Origin: Prostheceraeus crozeri | Lineage: Eukaryota > Platyhelminthes > Polycladida > Euryleptidae | Assembly (NCBI GenBank): GCA_907163375.1 | Contig: CAJQUW010011022.1 | Span: 1 to 64,000, forward strand | DNA length: 64,000 nucleotides | Reading direction: 5' to 3' | Shown here: positions 21,482 through 34,190 of the stretch, piece after piece | Layout of the letters: each line of letters starts with the position of its first letter | How positions within the stretch are numbered: the first letter of the stretch is position 1 | Translations under genes and position numbers: made by a program | Notes under the pieces: model-generated | Database searches by the model: none | Told to the model about the DNA's origin: nothing | Seen by the model: only the letters and a program-made list of their open reading frames with translations

Positions 21482-22639
21482 TTTTGATTGATAAGTTGTC
21501 TCATATGAGTTTAAGTGTTGATTTCTTCTTATATAATTATCGATAACCCACTCAACAGAAGAGATTTAGGCCTGGTTGATGGATCTTGATGGCAAATACT
21601 GTAAGGCCCATAGGAACCATATAACTACTCTTAAACATAACATGAACCGGCTTTTCGGCTCCCTCTATCGGTACCGGCAACATGAATGCTTTGACCGTTT
21701 TTAGCTGCCTCGCCTTTGATATCAAACTATACCTGGCTAGCATTCCAGCATTGATAAGCTTAGCTGTACATAAATAACCCCTCGGAGAAAACGCCGAAGT
21801 TCACATCAGGTAGACATTCATGTATTTCATTTCTGAACACACTAGTCAAGCACTACACAGGACAAGTTAGGTATTGGATACAGTTACTGGGATCAATGAC
21901 CTCAAGGACACCACCCTCCGCAAAGCGGATAGGCGTCGCAAATCCGATAAACATTTGAAAACTGACGAAATGGCAGTCTTAGCAGAGTTTCATGATTGCA
22001 TCAAAGTTAATTCAGCCAGTCAAAGCAATCGAGACATGATTGGAGATATTTACAAGAAGAAAGGATGAAGAAGTAAAATCACATTATCAAAAAGGAAGAG
22101 ATTTGTACAATTCATCAAATCATTGAAAACATGGGGTTAAGAGAATGAAAATTAATACAAAGAAACAAAACGGACGAAGAATAAACAAAAGGATCATAAA
22201 ACGGATGGATCGTCACAAAATTAAAATTCACAAGTCTCAAAGTCTATACAAGGAAACAGAAATGCATTTGCTGACGCTGGTTGAGCGCCTATCTCGTATT
22301 TGTACATATTCAATGCTACTCTTCACGCCCGCAGTCCGTGACAAAGCTTCAGTAATGACTACGGACCAATTATATTACACTGGAAGGAGCACAGAGTTGT
22401 TGCATATGTCAGGAGCCGTCCCATGGACGACGATAGAGATCGAGTGAGTGGCGGAGCCGGAGCAGTAGTCAGCTCAAATAGCTGCCGAGATGAGAAGCGA
22501 GCCATCTCCAGTAGACGACGATCTTCCAATGCTCCCACTCACACAATTGGACTGAACACAAGGAGAGCAGACAATCTGGAATGAAGGAAGTACGAGTTAG
22601 TGTGTTTCCAATAGGTCTTCTTAAAAAAAAACAGGAAGC
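21482..22639. other. Gene-less stretch after the LINE
   Basis: Only short frames (under 100 codons) with no recognised family. No tandem array seen. One minus frame (21743-21552) looks faintly protein-like but has no support. Confidence 0.5.
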
Positions 22640-22647
22640 ATCTACAC

Positions 22648-23385
22648 CAGTGTTTCTCAAGCTTTTTTCCTCATCGCCCACTTTTTATATCAAATTTAAT
22701 AATCGCCCCTCACTGATCATATTATACATAGCAGTACATTTAATAGAAAATACGATGAAATACTCATGAAGTATAGTACAGTATATCAATGTGTTCACTG
22801 TCTGGTAGGATGGGATTGATGTTGTTTGATAAGCGTGTTGGTGTCCGGTATCAGCTTTGTTAAAAAGAGTCTCAAGTCTCCGTGTTTCTCAACGTTCGGT
22901 CTACTGTATTTCTCTGCTTATTCAAAGGATAAGTCACTGCAGAAAATATTTTCTCAACCAAGTACCTATGATGTAGGAGAAGATAGAATCCATATTCTTG
23001 CTTCTTCCCATAACATCGGATATAGATCGATTAATCGGCGCCAAAAATTCTCGTAATTATCAGCTTGGAAGTAAGATTTAGCCTTAATGTCATTTTTCAA
23101 ATCGATTGTATGTTCTTGGAGGTGAATCTCTAAAGAAACAGGGACAGCATCGAATGGTTGGAGTTGGTTATCACTCTTTCAAATTATCAATCAACTTTCG
23201 TAGGTGGAAGGAATGACGAGAACAGGTTGAAACATAAAACTAAAAGTGAATCTACATTTAGACCCTAAATATTTTATCTAAGTATTCTTTAAGTGTCAAT
23301 TTTTGTCATCGCCCACCAACTTAGCATCGCCCCAAGGTATTTTCACCCCGCAGAATCGTTTCATCGCTCACCTTGAGAATCACTG
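22648..23385. mobile_element. Non-autonomous hAT element, 738 bp
   Basis: Starts CAGTGTTTCTCAAG and ends with the inverse of CAGTGATTCTCAAGG, the typical hAT/Charlie-type terminal inverted repeat. It is flanked by ATCTACAC (22640-22647) and ATCTACCC (23386-23393), an 8-base target duplication with one change. Sequence just inside both ends mentions the same 'atcgccca' words. There is no transposase frame; the interior frames are short. Confidence 0.85.
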
Positions 23386-23393
23386 ATCTACCC

Positions 23394-24724
23394 AAATTAA
23401 TGTAGTAAAATGGACCAGTATGAAAACTCATAATAAACCGATGTCGGGTAGCACCCGAAGAATTATTGACCATTACGGGCCGACATCTAAGTTCACATTG
23501 TTCATAATGTGGAAAAAGAAGGCAGCAATGCATCCAGTAATGATGATATTTGTATAATGCGGAATCTGCGACGTCTAATTCCGCCGATTTCTATAGGCCT
23601 ATATGTATCGCATCCTATAGGCTTTGCTGCTAGCAAGCTGAACAGATAACCATGGATGCTTGCTGAATCCTGATGGATTTCAACTGACTGGACTACCTAG
23701 GAACACATATACAATTATACATTATGCAATTGATCAGAAGAAAAAATTCATGTAAAAAATTGACTGGAAAGTTCTTGATACCTTGTTATCAGGCCAATTA
23801 CTATCATTAATTGGTGACTGATCACGAAACAAGGATTATATGCACATTAGGATTAAGGTACATGTACATCGAAAAGAATCAGTGCATTCAAGTACTTTGC
23901 TTGTTTATCGTGCAGTGATCTAGCAAGACATGAATGGATTATGAGAAGTGCTTCACACGCACTTACATGCGCCCACAGAAACATGCACCCTCTTCTGACA
24001 TCTGTCATATCGCTTGATCACTATGGCACGTCAATCAACGGGTACAATGATTTCACGCTTTCATGGGTTGTCTGAGGTCGCAAGGTGTGACAGACAAGTC
24101 TCCTAGCTGTATGTATGACCTACTCCGCAAGGGGGCACCTGTATTGGTGAATCGTCGGTCACCATGGTTGATACGTGCTCTTTGGGATAAATAGATGCCA
24201 CTATTTGCTATAATATGATTGTTGAACTCTTTTGATCTGTTGATCCGGGCAAACCAAGCACTGTGTGAGGTATGTCATTGGAAATGATCTACATGTACGT
24301 ATTCAATATCCTGTTTCAAGAACGTACTGTCAACGTGCTCATCACAATACCATTATGCCATCGTCAGCTATTAAGTTTGCAAATTTCGAATTCGTACCCA
24401 AGTTGGATTTTTTGTGCAACTATTGTCACCTAAAAACAACAAATAGTCATTAATGAAGCTAGGGACTGTATACATGTATATAAAACATGAACTTAATCCC
24501 ACTAACGATCAAATCAAGCAAAATATCAGATCTTCTATGTTTACTAATTTGTCTCCATCAGAAGTTCATCAAGATTATATCGGTCAGGGAAAGTGGTCAG
24601 TGGAAGCTGATTTCAAAGCTTTTCGAGTCACTCACAGTACGCATGCGTTCTATACTCACGGTAGAACACCTGACTACGTTAACTTAACATGTGCTTCTGA
24701 CGGAGATTCAGGCTCGGCAACGCA
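23394..24724. other. Gene-less stretch
   Basis: No gene or array recognised; two overlapping short frames near 24453-24728 are not supported by any family likeness. Confidence 0.4.
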
Positions 24725-25060
24725 TTAAACTACTGCCGAGCAGCTTCTACCGAAATAGTATCTGTGGAAGAGACAAAAAGTAAAGCTACATCCAGTCTGA
24801 TGGAAAGTAGCTGCACCCAGAAGATTCTTCACACGTTTCTCTACTGTTCCAGAAGGTTGAAATGTGGTCGTGGGACACCTACCGACAGATGGCAGCAATA
24901 ATGAGTCTTGCAAAGATAGCAGACAGTCTGGTGGAAGATAACTGCTAACACGATAGAGACCGCCAATGCGTTGAGTTGCCTGCCTGCTGATGGACTGAAT
25001 GTGATTCCATGACAAGTCGTAGACAACCATCAATCCAGGAAGGAGGTTCAAACCTTTCCT
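24725..25060 (-). pseudogene. 3'-end fragment of a LINE ORF2
   Basis: The minus translation resembles the region after the reverse transcriptase core (GLMVVYDLSWNHIQSISRQATQRIGGLYR) and then shifts frame toward the C-terminus (FCLFHRYYFGRSCSAVV). It is homologous at DNA level to the fragment at 48968-49480 (shared GCTTCTACC..ATCTGT.GAAGA core), so both belong to one LINE family, different from the 19-21 kb element. Confidence 0.65.
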
Positions 25061-28000
25061 ATGCTATTATTCCTATTCCTATGCTATTATTATTATAGAA
25101 TAGAGCACGAGTTGATGATATCAGCTGGTCGCTGGTTCTTGTCATGCCACGCGCACCTATTTTGCATAGCAATTTGATCCAACGTTCATTCATTTCATTA
25201 ACTGGAAATTGATTTCTTGAGATCTTATGGAATAGATTTCAAACTACAAATTTACTGATATCAAAAATATACATACTTTGCAACTATCCAAATTCAGAAT
25301 TCGCCTCCTAAACAGCAATAATTCAAAATCTGATAAGTTAATCACGGCAAAGTTCACGTTTATGAAAGATGATGGACATAATTTCCCAAAAACGATCAAC
25401 GAATGTGACTCAAGTACTCTCGACATCGCACACACAAGTATCTATTGAAAGTTTTCTCCCAATCTTTTTAATTGACAAGTAAATATTCCCTGTCCTTAGA
25501 GAAATTCCATCATCGCTTTTTCGTGCAATATGAGCTACTAACTTGTTCAATTCAATTCAACTTAGAATAGATCCATTCTTTTTAAAAACATCAGAGTTTA
25601 TCCGAGTGAGCACTCAGAGGTCAAACCATGGGCTCTCCAAACGTTGTTGACTGGTTTTCTGGCATTTTTAGCTATGTGCCCCAGAGGAAGCGTGGAACTG
25701 GAGGCGTGAAAGGGGTTTGCATGTCGTTTCTAAGACAAATTTCTTAGTCAATATATCCTTGGAAAGACATATCGCCTTGCTTTTGAAGCATTGATGCATG
25801 CAAGTAATTGTCACTCAACAATCGGGTGTTCGACACAATTATTTGAAGAATTTGGTTACCTCATTATGGACCGAGGCTATGCCGTTGATAGAAAAAGAAT
25901 TTCGTGTCACTGAAATGAACAAGATACAAACAAATTCTGTAACTAATGATCCTCTGTGATTGCCTTTTTCTTTGTGTTAAGTGACGCAATCTGGACACAC
26001 CCGATAAAAGCAAAGACGCTTAGTCCACACGCTCAATGCTATCAGATATATCTCCATTAAAGGAAATTAATGAGGCAATCAACATGAATGCTGTAGTCTA
26101 TAATTGAAGGATACAGGCTCTACAGAGACGCTAAGCCCATCGCATCAAAAAGCACAGTCCTGCTCACAGCAAAGAAATGTCAAAATAGGATTCATTCAAC
26201 TTCATAGCGCAATTTTGTGTAGAAAACCGATCAGACCGGCCAAGAAAGTTGCTACATCACAGATGTGCAACGTAGCGCTTATGACATTGGATGAAAATCA
26301 TTAGCAAAATTTGAAAAATGCTGCTTATATGCCAATTTTCCGCAAAGCAAGAAAATGTATATCTCTCCATCAATTTAAAAACGATGTATTATTTGTCAAA
26401 AGAAAGATCCACGACGCGTTTCGTCACGGTGGACAGTCTCAAGGAGACTGCCCGATGTTCACGACTAATTCAATATCGAGCATGATGTCAGCAATTCAAA
26501 TGCAGCAAGTTAAAACTATGATTGAATTTGCTCTCCAAGCAACACTTCATCTTGAATTTAATGTATTATTCATTACAAATTTGGACCTTAAAATGTCATT
26601 AACTAAGAACTGCATAGTAAGAAAAAAGCTTCTTCGGTTAGTAAAGTTGTCAGACTGGACACAGTAGAGCGAATTAAATGCGTGACTAAATTGTGAAAAT
26701 TCAGTAATTCTCTCTAAGTTGATTGATGAAATTCAAATCGCAATATTAACAATCAAGGATAATGTCAGCCTAGTGCACTTAAAAGAATTCACAAAAACAC
26801 CAGAGCGATTACTTGCACAATAGTTAGTAATTAGTCCTAAAAGGACTCATTTGCGCTCACGTCGGTCAACGGGTAAATACTTTCCTGTATACAAAAGGAT
26901 GAATGTGCTAACATGATTTCGTCTTTATTATTGCATTTTGTAGATGCTGTAATGAAAACATCTATAAAGCATGTGCTGTTGCTAATTCTATTCTTTCCCC
27001 CTCCCCACATTTCTGTTGTTGACACCCGGAAGTGTTGCATCGTCAACGATCTTCTCTTGCTCCTACTTGTTCTCACTAACGTGGCATTGCGTTGAGTGTG
27101 TAAAACTCCTCTTATCTAACTTGTAGAACATTTACAGCCTCAGAATTAGACAACTGCTCTTCATTTGTCTGTAGACAAATCTCATACGAAGTTCATGATC
27201 ACAGCTGTACCTTGTATTCTAACTGAGTATCCAAGGTACCAATCCTTCATCCCAGTGTTCAAGTAAGACGTCTCAGTCGTGTTGTAGTGTCACTCAGTGA
27301 CAGATCAAGTATATTCTAAACCCAATGTGACAGACTTTGGAAAAATTTGATGATTTCGGAAAACTTGAAAAATGTGAGGGGGAAAGAATAGAAGTACCGC
27401 ACTGTTTCATCATATCTTATCAGACAATATACCAACACAATTCATTTTCACAGAACAAATTAATACGCATGTTCGGGCTCCGTTCGAGTTGATTCAAGAA
27501 AGCTATATATTCGGCTTCAGTTTGGCGCTCATGACCTCTGCAACCTCCTAAGTAGATGTTTAAAAATGCAGATCACAATGCGTGGACATAGCGGCTGTCT
27601 ACTTCATTTCATCGCCATGGGTAGAACTTCACATTTCAGCCTCCAAGTCAACTATTTTCGCAGTATCTCCGGTAGCTGTTGTATTGTGTCTTGTTGCATA
27701 TCTCAATGGCATCTCAGAGACAGGTTCACGGCGCCGGCCATTCTGTCAATCAGAGTTTCTGATCAGAGAGATGGAGGCTGCAGTCCGACGGCCCATAGCG
27801 TCTATTATGCACTCAGTAGGCGGCTTACTCAAGTGCCTCCCTCCACTATCAGCAGCACGCCCCCGATTAGAGATCACACTATGATCCTTGCAGTCATGCG
27901 CAAGACAATGAGTGTCATCTAAATATACCGCACTGTTTCATCAACTCGACGCGATTTGACCAACAGTAGCCGACTGAAGTCAAGACTAACCCGTTGTGGT

Positions 28001-28436
28001 CATCTTGATGAGAGCGCGTTTAATGCAGCTGAACCTAGCATGGCTGGAGGGACGCGAGATAAGTCAGAAGAATCTTCTGCCCATTGTCTCACGATCTGCC
28101 GTAAACCAACTTCCATTTATCGCAAGATACAAGCAGTCAACTGTATGGAAATCCGCTGCTGATGACATCACTGTTATTAACTGCAGCATTTGGTGCTGAT
28201 AGCTGCAATACAGTGGAGTTTTTGTAGATAATGGGTAATTGCCATGCCAACAATATATAGCGAAATACAACATCAGCAAAACATGCTTAATCATCTATAT
28301 TACAATGATGCATAGAAATAGACTGTTTATCTGATGTTAACTAGAATGGAAATTGACTAAAGTTCGCGGCACAGCCAAGGAAATAAGTTGGGGCATAAAC
28401 TACCGATCAAAAGCATAGAATTGCACATGTGACTGA
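25061..28436. other. Long gene-less stretch
   Basis: Short frames only, the longest 118 codons, with no recognised family. A small duplication CCTATGCTATTATT occurs at about 25057-25090. An exact 18-base direct repeat TACCGCACTGTTTCATCA occurs at 27395 and 27926. Confidence 0.5.
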
Positions 28437-28444
28437 TTCTAACT

Positions 28445-29527
28445 CAGTGGTGGGCAACCAAGTTGTGATAGCGGGCCTCAAGGAGTAGCCCGCGAAAAGG
28501 TTCGCGGGCCACTAATTTTAAAAGGCAGTAGTATGGGCTTAATAGTCTTTTTCTTTTATTCCGCACTTTTAAGTGCACGCTGTACCATACGTGCATCGCA
28601 ATACATAACCAAATTCTACATGTAAATGTATACAGCAGTATCACACGGAACAATTTCTTTTGATATTGAGGAATCATAATTTACTTCCTACAATTCATGT
28701 GAGCATTGAAGAGCGAATAGGCCTATAACGAATCATGGAAGCTTTTCTTTTGTGTCATTTACGGTAGTTTGACTATTTTGGTGATATGAATGACATTACA
28801 GTAGGCCTACATTACTTCATCGAAAAACAACGGTCTGTAAGTGGAGTGCAACTATCCGCCTGAAAGCTGCATAAGATAAAATTGATTTTGCTACAATTAT
28901 TGATCATACTTCATGTACACTGTACATACGTGCACAAACTGCACAATGTCACTCAAACATATGCGGCTTTCAAAAACCGTGCATGGGCTCTACAAATGGT
29001 AGTCGAGTGCTAATGCCAACCGAGTATGCGAAATATATATTAGTGTAGTAGTATACAAATGAAATTCAGCAAGAATATTTTAAAAAATGGCCTGTCAAAA
29101 TCTTGCGGTTTGATTCCTCCATTCGTAGTTATGGTCTAATTAATATAGCCTCTTTCTAGGTTCAATGAGACGTGGTTTATTACGTAGACGAACATGCTCA
29201 GCAGGGCATAGAATACTATGTGACTTCGCTTAAACTCGCACATGTGATGACCATTTTGCGCTTATAAGAGAGAATATTCATTAAGAAAGAGCATGGTTGG
29301 ATAATTCGAATGTGAATTTTTGTTTTTTGTGCCACCATATTGCTCATTTAGTTGTTAATTAATGATTTTGTAAATTCTAAAGAGGATCCATATACCTCCC
29401 AAAGGTCGAAGTCGGAGTGAATCGTTTTCACATAAATCGATTCAAGTAATGTCAGCGGGCCATTTTAGATATGAGAAGCGGTTGCGGACCACCAAGTGGC
29501 CCGCGGGCTACGCGTTGCCCACCACTG
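28445..29527. mobile_element. Non-autonomous hAT element, 1083 bp, perfect 8-bp target duplication
   Basis: Both ends begin CAGTGGTGGGCAAC (inverted), followed by subterminal GC-rich 'GCGGGCC' words. The flanks are TTCTAACT at 28437-28444 and 29528-29535, an exact 8-base duplication as made by hAT transposases. The AT-rich interior has no transposase frame, so mobility would need a helper in trans. Confidence 0.93.
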
Positions 29528-29535
29528 TTCTAACT

Positions 29536-30519
29536 CAATCATACGATGGTTGACAAGTGAAAATATGTACCTTTTTTGGGCCGCTATCATGCATTGCATG
29601 AGACTACATTTCCGTTTTACAGGTTTGATTGTTATCTACTTCTGTGCTATTATGCAACTAATCACCAGAAAAAACTAAATTAGATCAAGTAATCACTATA
29701 CACCTGCCACCAATTGCAGAAGTCTTGTGTCCACAAATACAAACTGCAGTGCAGGGTGTCCCCATCAATTATACCGTAAATTCAAGGTTTTCAAGGTGGC
29801 GGACACCCTGGCAGTATTTCCTCGCACAGACTTGCTGCTGGTGATTTTTGATTAGCCTACATAAATCCTGAAATGCATTGTGTGCACCTGTGCCCGCAGA
29901 TTTTAATACAAGAAAGCACTGAATTCTAACAAAATGATTTTCTGTAATTTTTAAAGATTCTACCGAGTTTAAAACCAAGCAGAGAAAAAAAGCCTTTTTA
30001 CATTACCATTGTGAAACAGTCATTCACAATAATAATTTGCTGGAATTCACACGCGTGTGTGAATGTGTTTGGAATTTTCCGTCTTTTTTCTATCAGCATT
30101 AACGACCCCTATAAATTCTATAAAAACGGTGACTTGGAAACCATGGCCGTTGCGCATAATAAGTGTTCCAAAATCACACTATGCTCTTCATTGCAGGCAA
30201 TGATCTATCCGGTATACAGTCATTAAGTGTGACGATATCGCATAATGGAGTGGTCTAGACTGGAAAAAATAAGTGCCATTGTTCCTGGTCGTGCTACTTG
30301 GAAGGAAATGTGGACATAACATATTCTGCGCCTGCGCAGCTGACGTTTCAGAAGATACATAACTGAAAACCGAGCAGATATTGGAAAAAATTGGTTAAAA
30401 ATCAATCATTTTCCCTCAAGATACAATTGAAGGGGTTATTTACCATTTTCAGACTCCTTTATGTGAACAAAACATTGTACTCATCAAATCTCAACAGTTG
30501 CAACCACCACGTGACATTT
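29536..30519. other. Gene-less stretch with one short hairpin
   Basis: No gene. At 29752-29815 the words GCAGGGTGTCC and GGACACCCTGGC face each other about 40 bases apart, a compact inverted repeat resembling a shrunken MITE. Confidence 0.55.
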
Positions 30520-30720
30520 TTTCGGTCTGTTGGGCCTCATCAATCGTGGGTAGGTTTGAACCAGCGACGTTGGAGCTGAAGGACGTACAAGCATTCCCTC
30601 TAACCGCATAGCCACCGGAAAATCTGTTAAGTGCGTTAATTAGCCAGGAAGGCACTGCTTTAACGCAGGCCCGTGGAGGGCAGATTGCATTCTGCAAACA
30701 CTTATGTCGCATCTGGTATT
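30520..30720 (-). mobile_element. tRNA-derived SINE-like repeat
   Basis: On the minus strand there is a box A-like TGGCTATGCGGTTAG and, 40-odd bases later, a box B-like GGTTCAAACC, the internal RNA polymerase III promoter of a tRNA. The sequence does not fold into a full tRNA and continues into unrelated DNA, as expected for a SINE. Confidence 0.5.
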
Positions 30721-30724
30721 GACG

Positions 30725-31460
30725 CGGCTTACGCCGGCGCTATTCATTACATTGTACACTTGGCTAAACTTGTTCAGTCTTCCTAAGTATCCCAACATAA
30801 TTAATCTCTGAATAGAGGTGATTGGTCTCTATCTTATAACCTCACAGTAACGACTGCTACCGCTTTATCAACAGAATTAGCATATCAAGGCCAGATTCTG
30901 ACCAGCTGGATCATTGTGACGTACTCAGAACATCGATTCAGCCGATTCAGGAGACTTGCGGACTAAATAGGGGACATATCATGACTGCCGAAACAGAGGT
31001 GTCTCCGAGACTGGGTGCAATATAAATTCCATCTCTGCAGAGCGGCTTGTGACTCAACCTTTCTCATCGTAATTCCAGAAACGACGACAAGCAACAACTG
31101 TCAGCACAGCTGTGTCACGAACAAGCAAATTCACTTCGCCAGCAAATTTGGGAAGCCTTACAGCTCATACTAACCAATCTGTTGCTCAAATACTCGACAA
31201 GCTTCCACTCTCTCTCCCGCGTTATTTTATTTCCAAGTCTTCGATTTAACAGACACACAAAATCTTAACTTCAAATTTGCTTTTTCTCTCTACCCAGCAC
31301 TCGCATCAATACCATTAACTGGGTGGCAGCAACGACTGCACAGAATGCAGTGGGAATGCGGCGAGGTATCCGCAATGAATTCATGACGCGTGTTTGTAAA
31401 TTAAGATTACACTGAGTCTAGGTGAAGGAATGGATGTGGAAAATGCAAGTATCCAAAATG
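30725..31460. other. Gene-less stretch
   Basis: No coding, repeat-array or structured feature recognised. Confidence 0.4.
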
Positions 31461-31640
31461 AAGCTTTAACCTCACTACTCCCCATACTTGGGACTTGGAC
31501 GGTGCTGATGTAGTCAGACTTATGGAGCGTTGTAGTACTTTTAGTCCGGATGCCCTTCCTGCCGACTTCCAATCTTCGGGGCTCGACCTCTGGACCAAAA
31601 GATCGCTAGGCCAACCACTTATCCACTGTGCCACGGAGTT
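31461..31640 (-). mobile_element. SINE family A copy
   Basis: Minus-strand copy of the family with head CTCCGTGGCACAGTGG and body GGTCCAGAGGTCGAG (tRNA box A and box B likeness), then GGAAGTCGGCAGGAAGGGCATCC and a tail GTAGTGACGTT. This copy is nearly full length. Confidence 0.85.
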
Positions 31641-33218
31641 CCAAAATAAAGAATGAAAGCCCTCTTGGACAAAACTCGAATGACTATGATTTTGGTCCCT
31701 TTGACGGTGTTCATTTCAACGGCTAATACAGGCGGCCATCACTTGCAAGTTGACTCAGTTCACTTTCTTGGTCTTGAAGCTCAATGCACTATCTTTGTGA
31801 ACAGCATTAAGTATAGGGTAAAATCGGGCGTCATCGAAAGTAAAATGGCTTTCGGTCTCTCACGGCTGCATTTCTTGGTTTTGATACGAACTGTGATATC
31901 CAACTTATCTCTTCTTACTCGAATTTGTTAGTTTATCGATTGAATTTATGATTCTAGGTAAAAACCAAGGTGTGTAAACTATAATGATGTTCGCATAATA
32001 TCAACACTGTCGGGTAATATCGACAGTCCCAAGAAAAAAGTCAAAATTTGCCAGGTATAGTGGACTAAAGACATTATACATTGTATGAAGTGAAACATAG
32101 GATATTTAATGTTTCTTTGACAGTTCGAGAAGGTAGAATTTCATGGCTGAGAGCAGTTTAGATTGGCGAGTCCATCTTCGTCAAAGAAAAAGAAGAACTC
32201 CGCACATTTTTTATGCATGTAACGCAAGCGTGTAACGCTGCGGGGATGAAGTTTCGCATTTTCACACAATCAAACAGGCGACAGATATGTAAAATGTTGT
32301 GTAAGCCGTTTCGTATAATATGTAGTGTCTTCAGTTTATCTTACTTGTCTTTTTTGACGCTTTTTAGGGTCTATCGATGTCGCCCTGCAATGTGTCAATA
32401 TTATGCGAATATCATTACAGACTGCACACCTCACTTTTCACCTAAAATCGGAAATCAAATCGATGGATAAGTGGATTCGATAAAGAAGAGATTTTTTTAG
32501 ATATCATGGTTCATATAAAAACCGAGGAATACAACCGTAAGAGCCCTAAAACCGTTTTGAACTGTCGATATTACCCGACTTTACCCTATGACATATCGGT
32601 GATATTACGCTTCAGTAATTACAAAGCATAGTTATTCACACGTAAAAATTTACTTTCCCTTTACTTTTGCAGAAGTTAAAAACAGCGTATACAAGTAGTT
32701 TACGTCTAGGACGTTTCGGATATCAACTTTCTATCAGCGAGAAACTTTTCTCGTTGATAAAGAGTCGGGACCCGAAGCATTCGAGACGCTAACTAATTGT
32801 GCATGTATATAGAAAGGAACTTTTGCAGAACTTACGGGAGGCTGTATTTTTACCTGTACATACTCGTAACTATGAAAAACCTCTCGTCGTGAGCAATTAA
32901 CTATACCAAACTGTAGGTCGAGTTTTGGATGGAAACTTATAAAGCAGATTCAAGACATCTGTATGCGTTAAGTCTGGTTTCAGCAAGACGGTTCAAGTTT
33001 ATGTTATGCACTTATGCATTCTATCAGTGTGAATAGAGAAATGCCTTTCAGATGGATGAATTAATGACTAGACGTTTTATCAATGGTTTCAGGATCTGCA
33101 CATCTTTCGTGTTACTGCGCTTTTTATTACCTGCGGAGTTATCATTTAACGAAGAAACCTACACACAATTTGCATTCCAAAAATGAAGGAAATAAAAAGC
33201 ACAAATACATTTGTCATC
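31641..33218. other. Gene-less stretch with a hammerhead-like motif
   Basis: No gene. Around 32695-32780 the minus strand reads CTGATAGAAAG ... CCGAAACGTC, like the CTGA..GA / CGAAAC core of ribozymes carried by Penelope-like elements; a hairpin ATCAGCGAGAAA / TTTCTCGTTGAT overlaps it. Confidence 0.4.
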
Positions 33219-33421
33219 AGTGGTCTCCGTGGCACAGTGGCTAAGTGCTTGGCCTAGCGATCTTTTGGTCCAGAGGTCGAGTCCTGATAGTGTCATTGGA
33301 AGTCGGCAGGAGAAGCACCCGGACTAAAAGTGCCACAACGCTCCAGTAAAGTCTGACTACATCAGCACCGTCCAAACCTCCAGTATGGGGGAGTATTGAC
33401 TGTAAAACTTCATTCAAAGCT
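33219..33421 (+). mobile_element. SINE family A copy
   Basis: Plus-strand, near full length: GTGGTCTCCGTGGCACAGTG at the head, GGTCCAGAGGTCGAGTCC as box B, GTCAGCAGG-like middle and a tail lacking a clear poly(A). Confidence 0.85.
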
Positions 33422-34029
33422 TCAGAAAGTAGAAATAATAATCGCAAAAATATCAGCAAACTTATACAGCAATATCCAATTATGGTTAAGAAATTGATTG
33501 TTTCAAAGCATGTTAAAAGGAAGATTTCAATAACTAGTATAAATGCACGGTTTTACAGTCATATTTAAAACTCAAGTTTTCATCCAAGCTCCTTTAAAGC
33601 ATGGTTTCAAAGCAATTTTTTAGTTGACAACACAGCCATTCACTTGATACAAGTAACCTTACCACATTTTGAAAATGCAACATGCAGTTATGTGTCTTGC
33701 GTTTATGTGCATAAGGTCATCATGAATATGCACGAATGTACAATTAGACAGTACAAACTTATCTAAATAAAAGCCACTGAAGAATAGCACTTGTGAAAGC
33801 TGGTAATAGGTCATCAAAGCCAATGTTTATTAACTTACGTGAGTATATCTTGCACTGCGTGTCAATATTTGTAAAACAAAAACAAAAAAAGAAGCAACAG
33901 GTACTTTACCGCAGTATCAACAATTTAAAATGCAAGACTGAATTCAACTAGATGAATTTCTATGTCCATAGAGGAAAAAGTAAATGTTCCTTGTTCATAA
34001 TCGGAAGCACATTTGCATGTAATTCAACT
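33422..34029. other. Gene-less stretch
   Basis: AT-rich DNA with no recognised feature. Confidence 0.4.
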
Positions 34030-34190
34030 GCTTACTTCCAGGTGGTCGAGTTCCCTTTATTCCACTTTCATTCTTTTGCGCTGAGTATTTAACAATAATC
34101 CAGAATGTACCTATCTTAAAAGTCTTAAGTTTGACCCGACCTAGATTTGCACCCGGGTCTCCCACTCTAACACAAGGCCACTGCGCCGGA
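34030..34190 (-). mobile_element. SINE-like family C copy
   Basis: On the minus strand it matches the repeat at 55845-56050 over about 150 bases: GGGAGACC, AAATCT.GGTCGGGTCAAAC, TTAAGACTTTT, CAAAAGAATGA.AGTGGAATAAA. The 55.8-kb copy keeps a box B-like GGTTCAAATC, suggesting tRNA ancestry. Confidence 0.75.
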
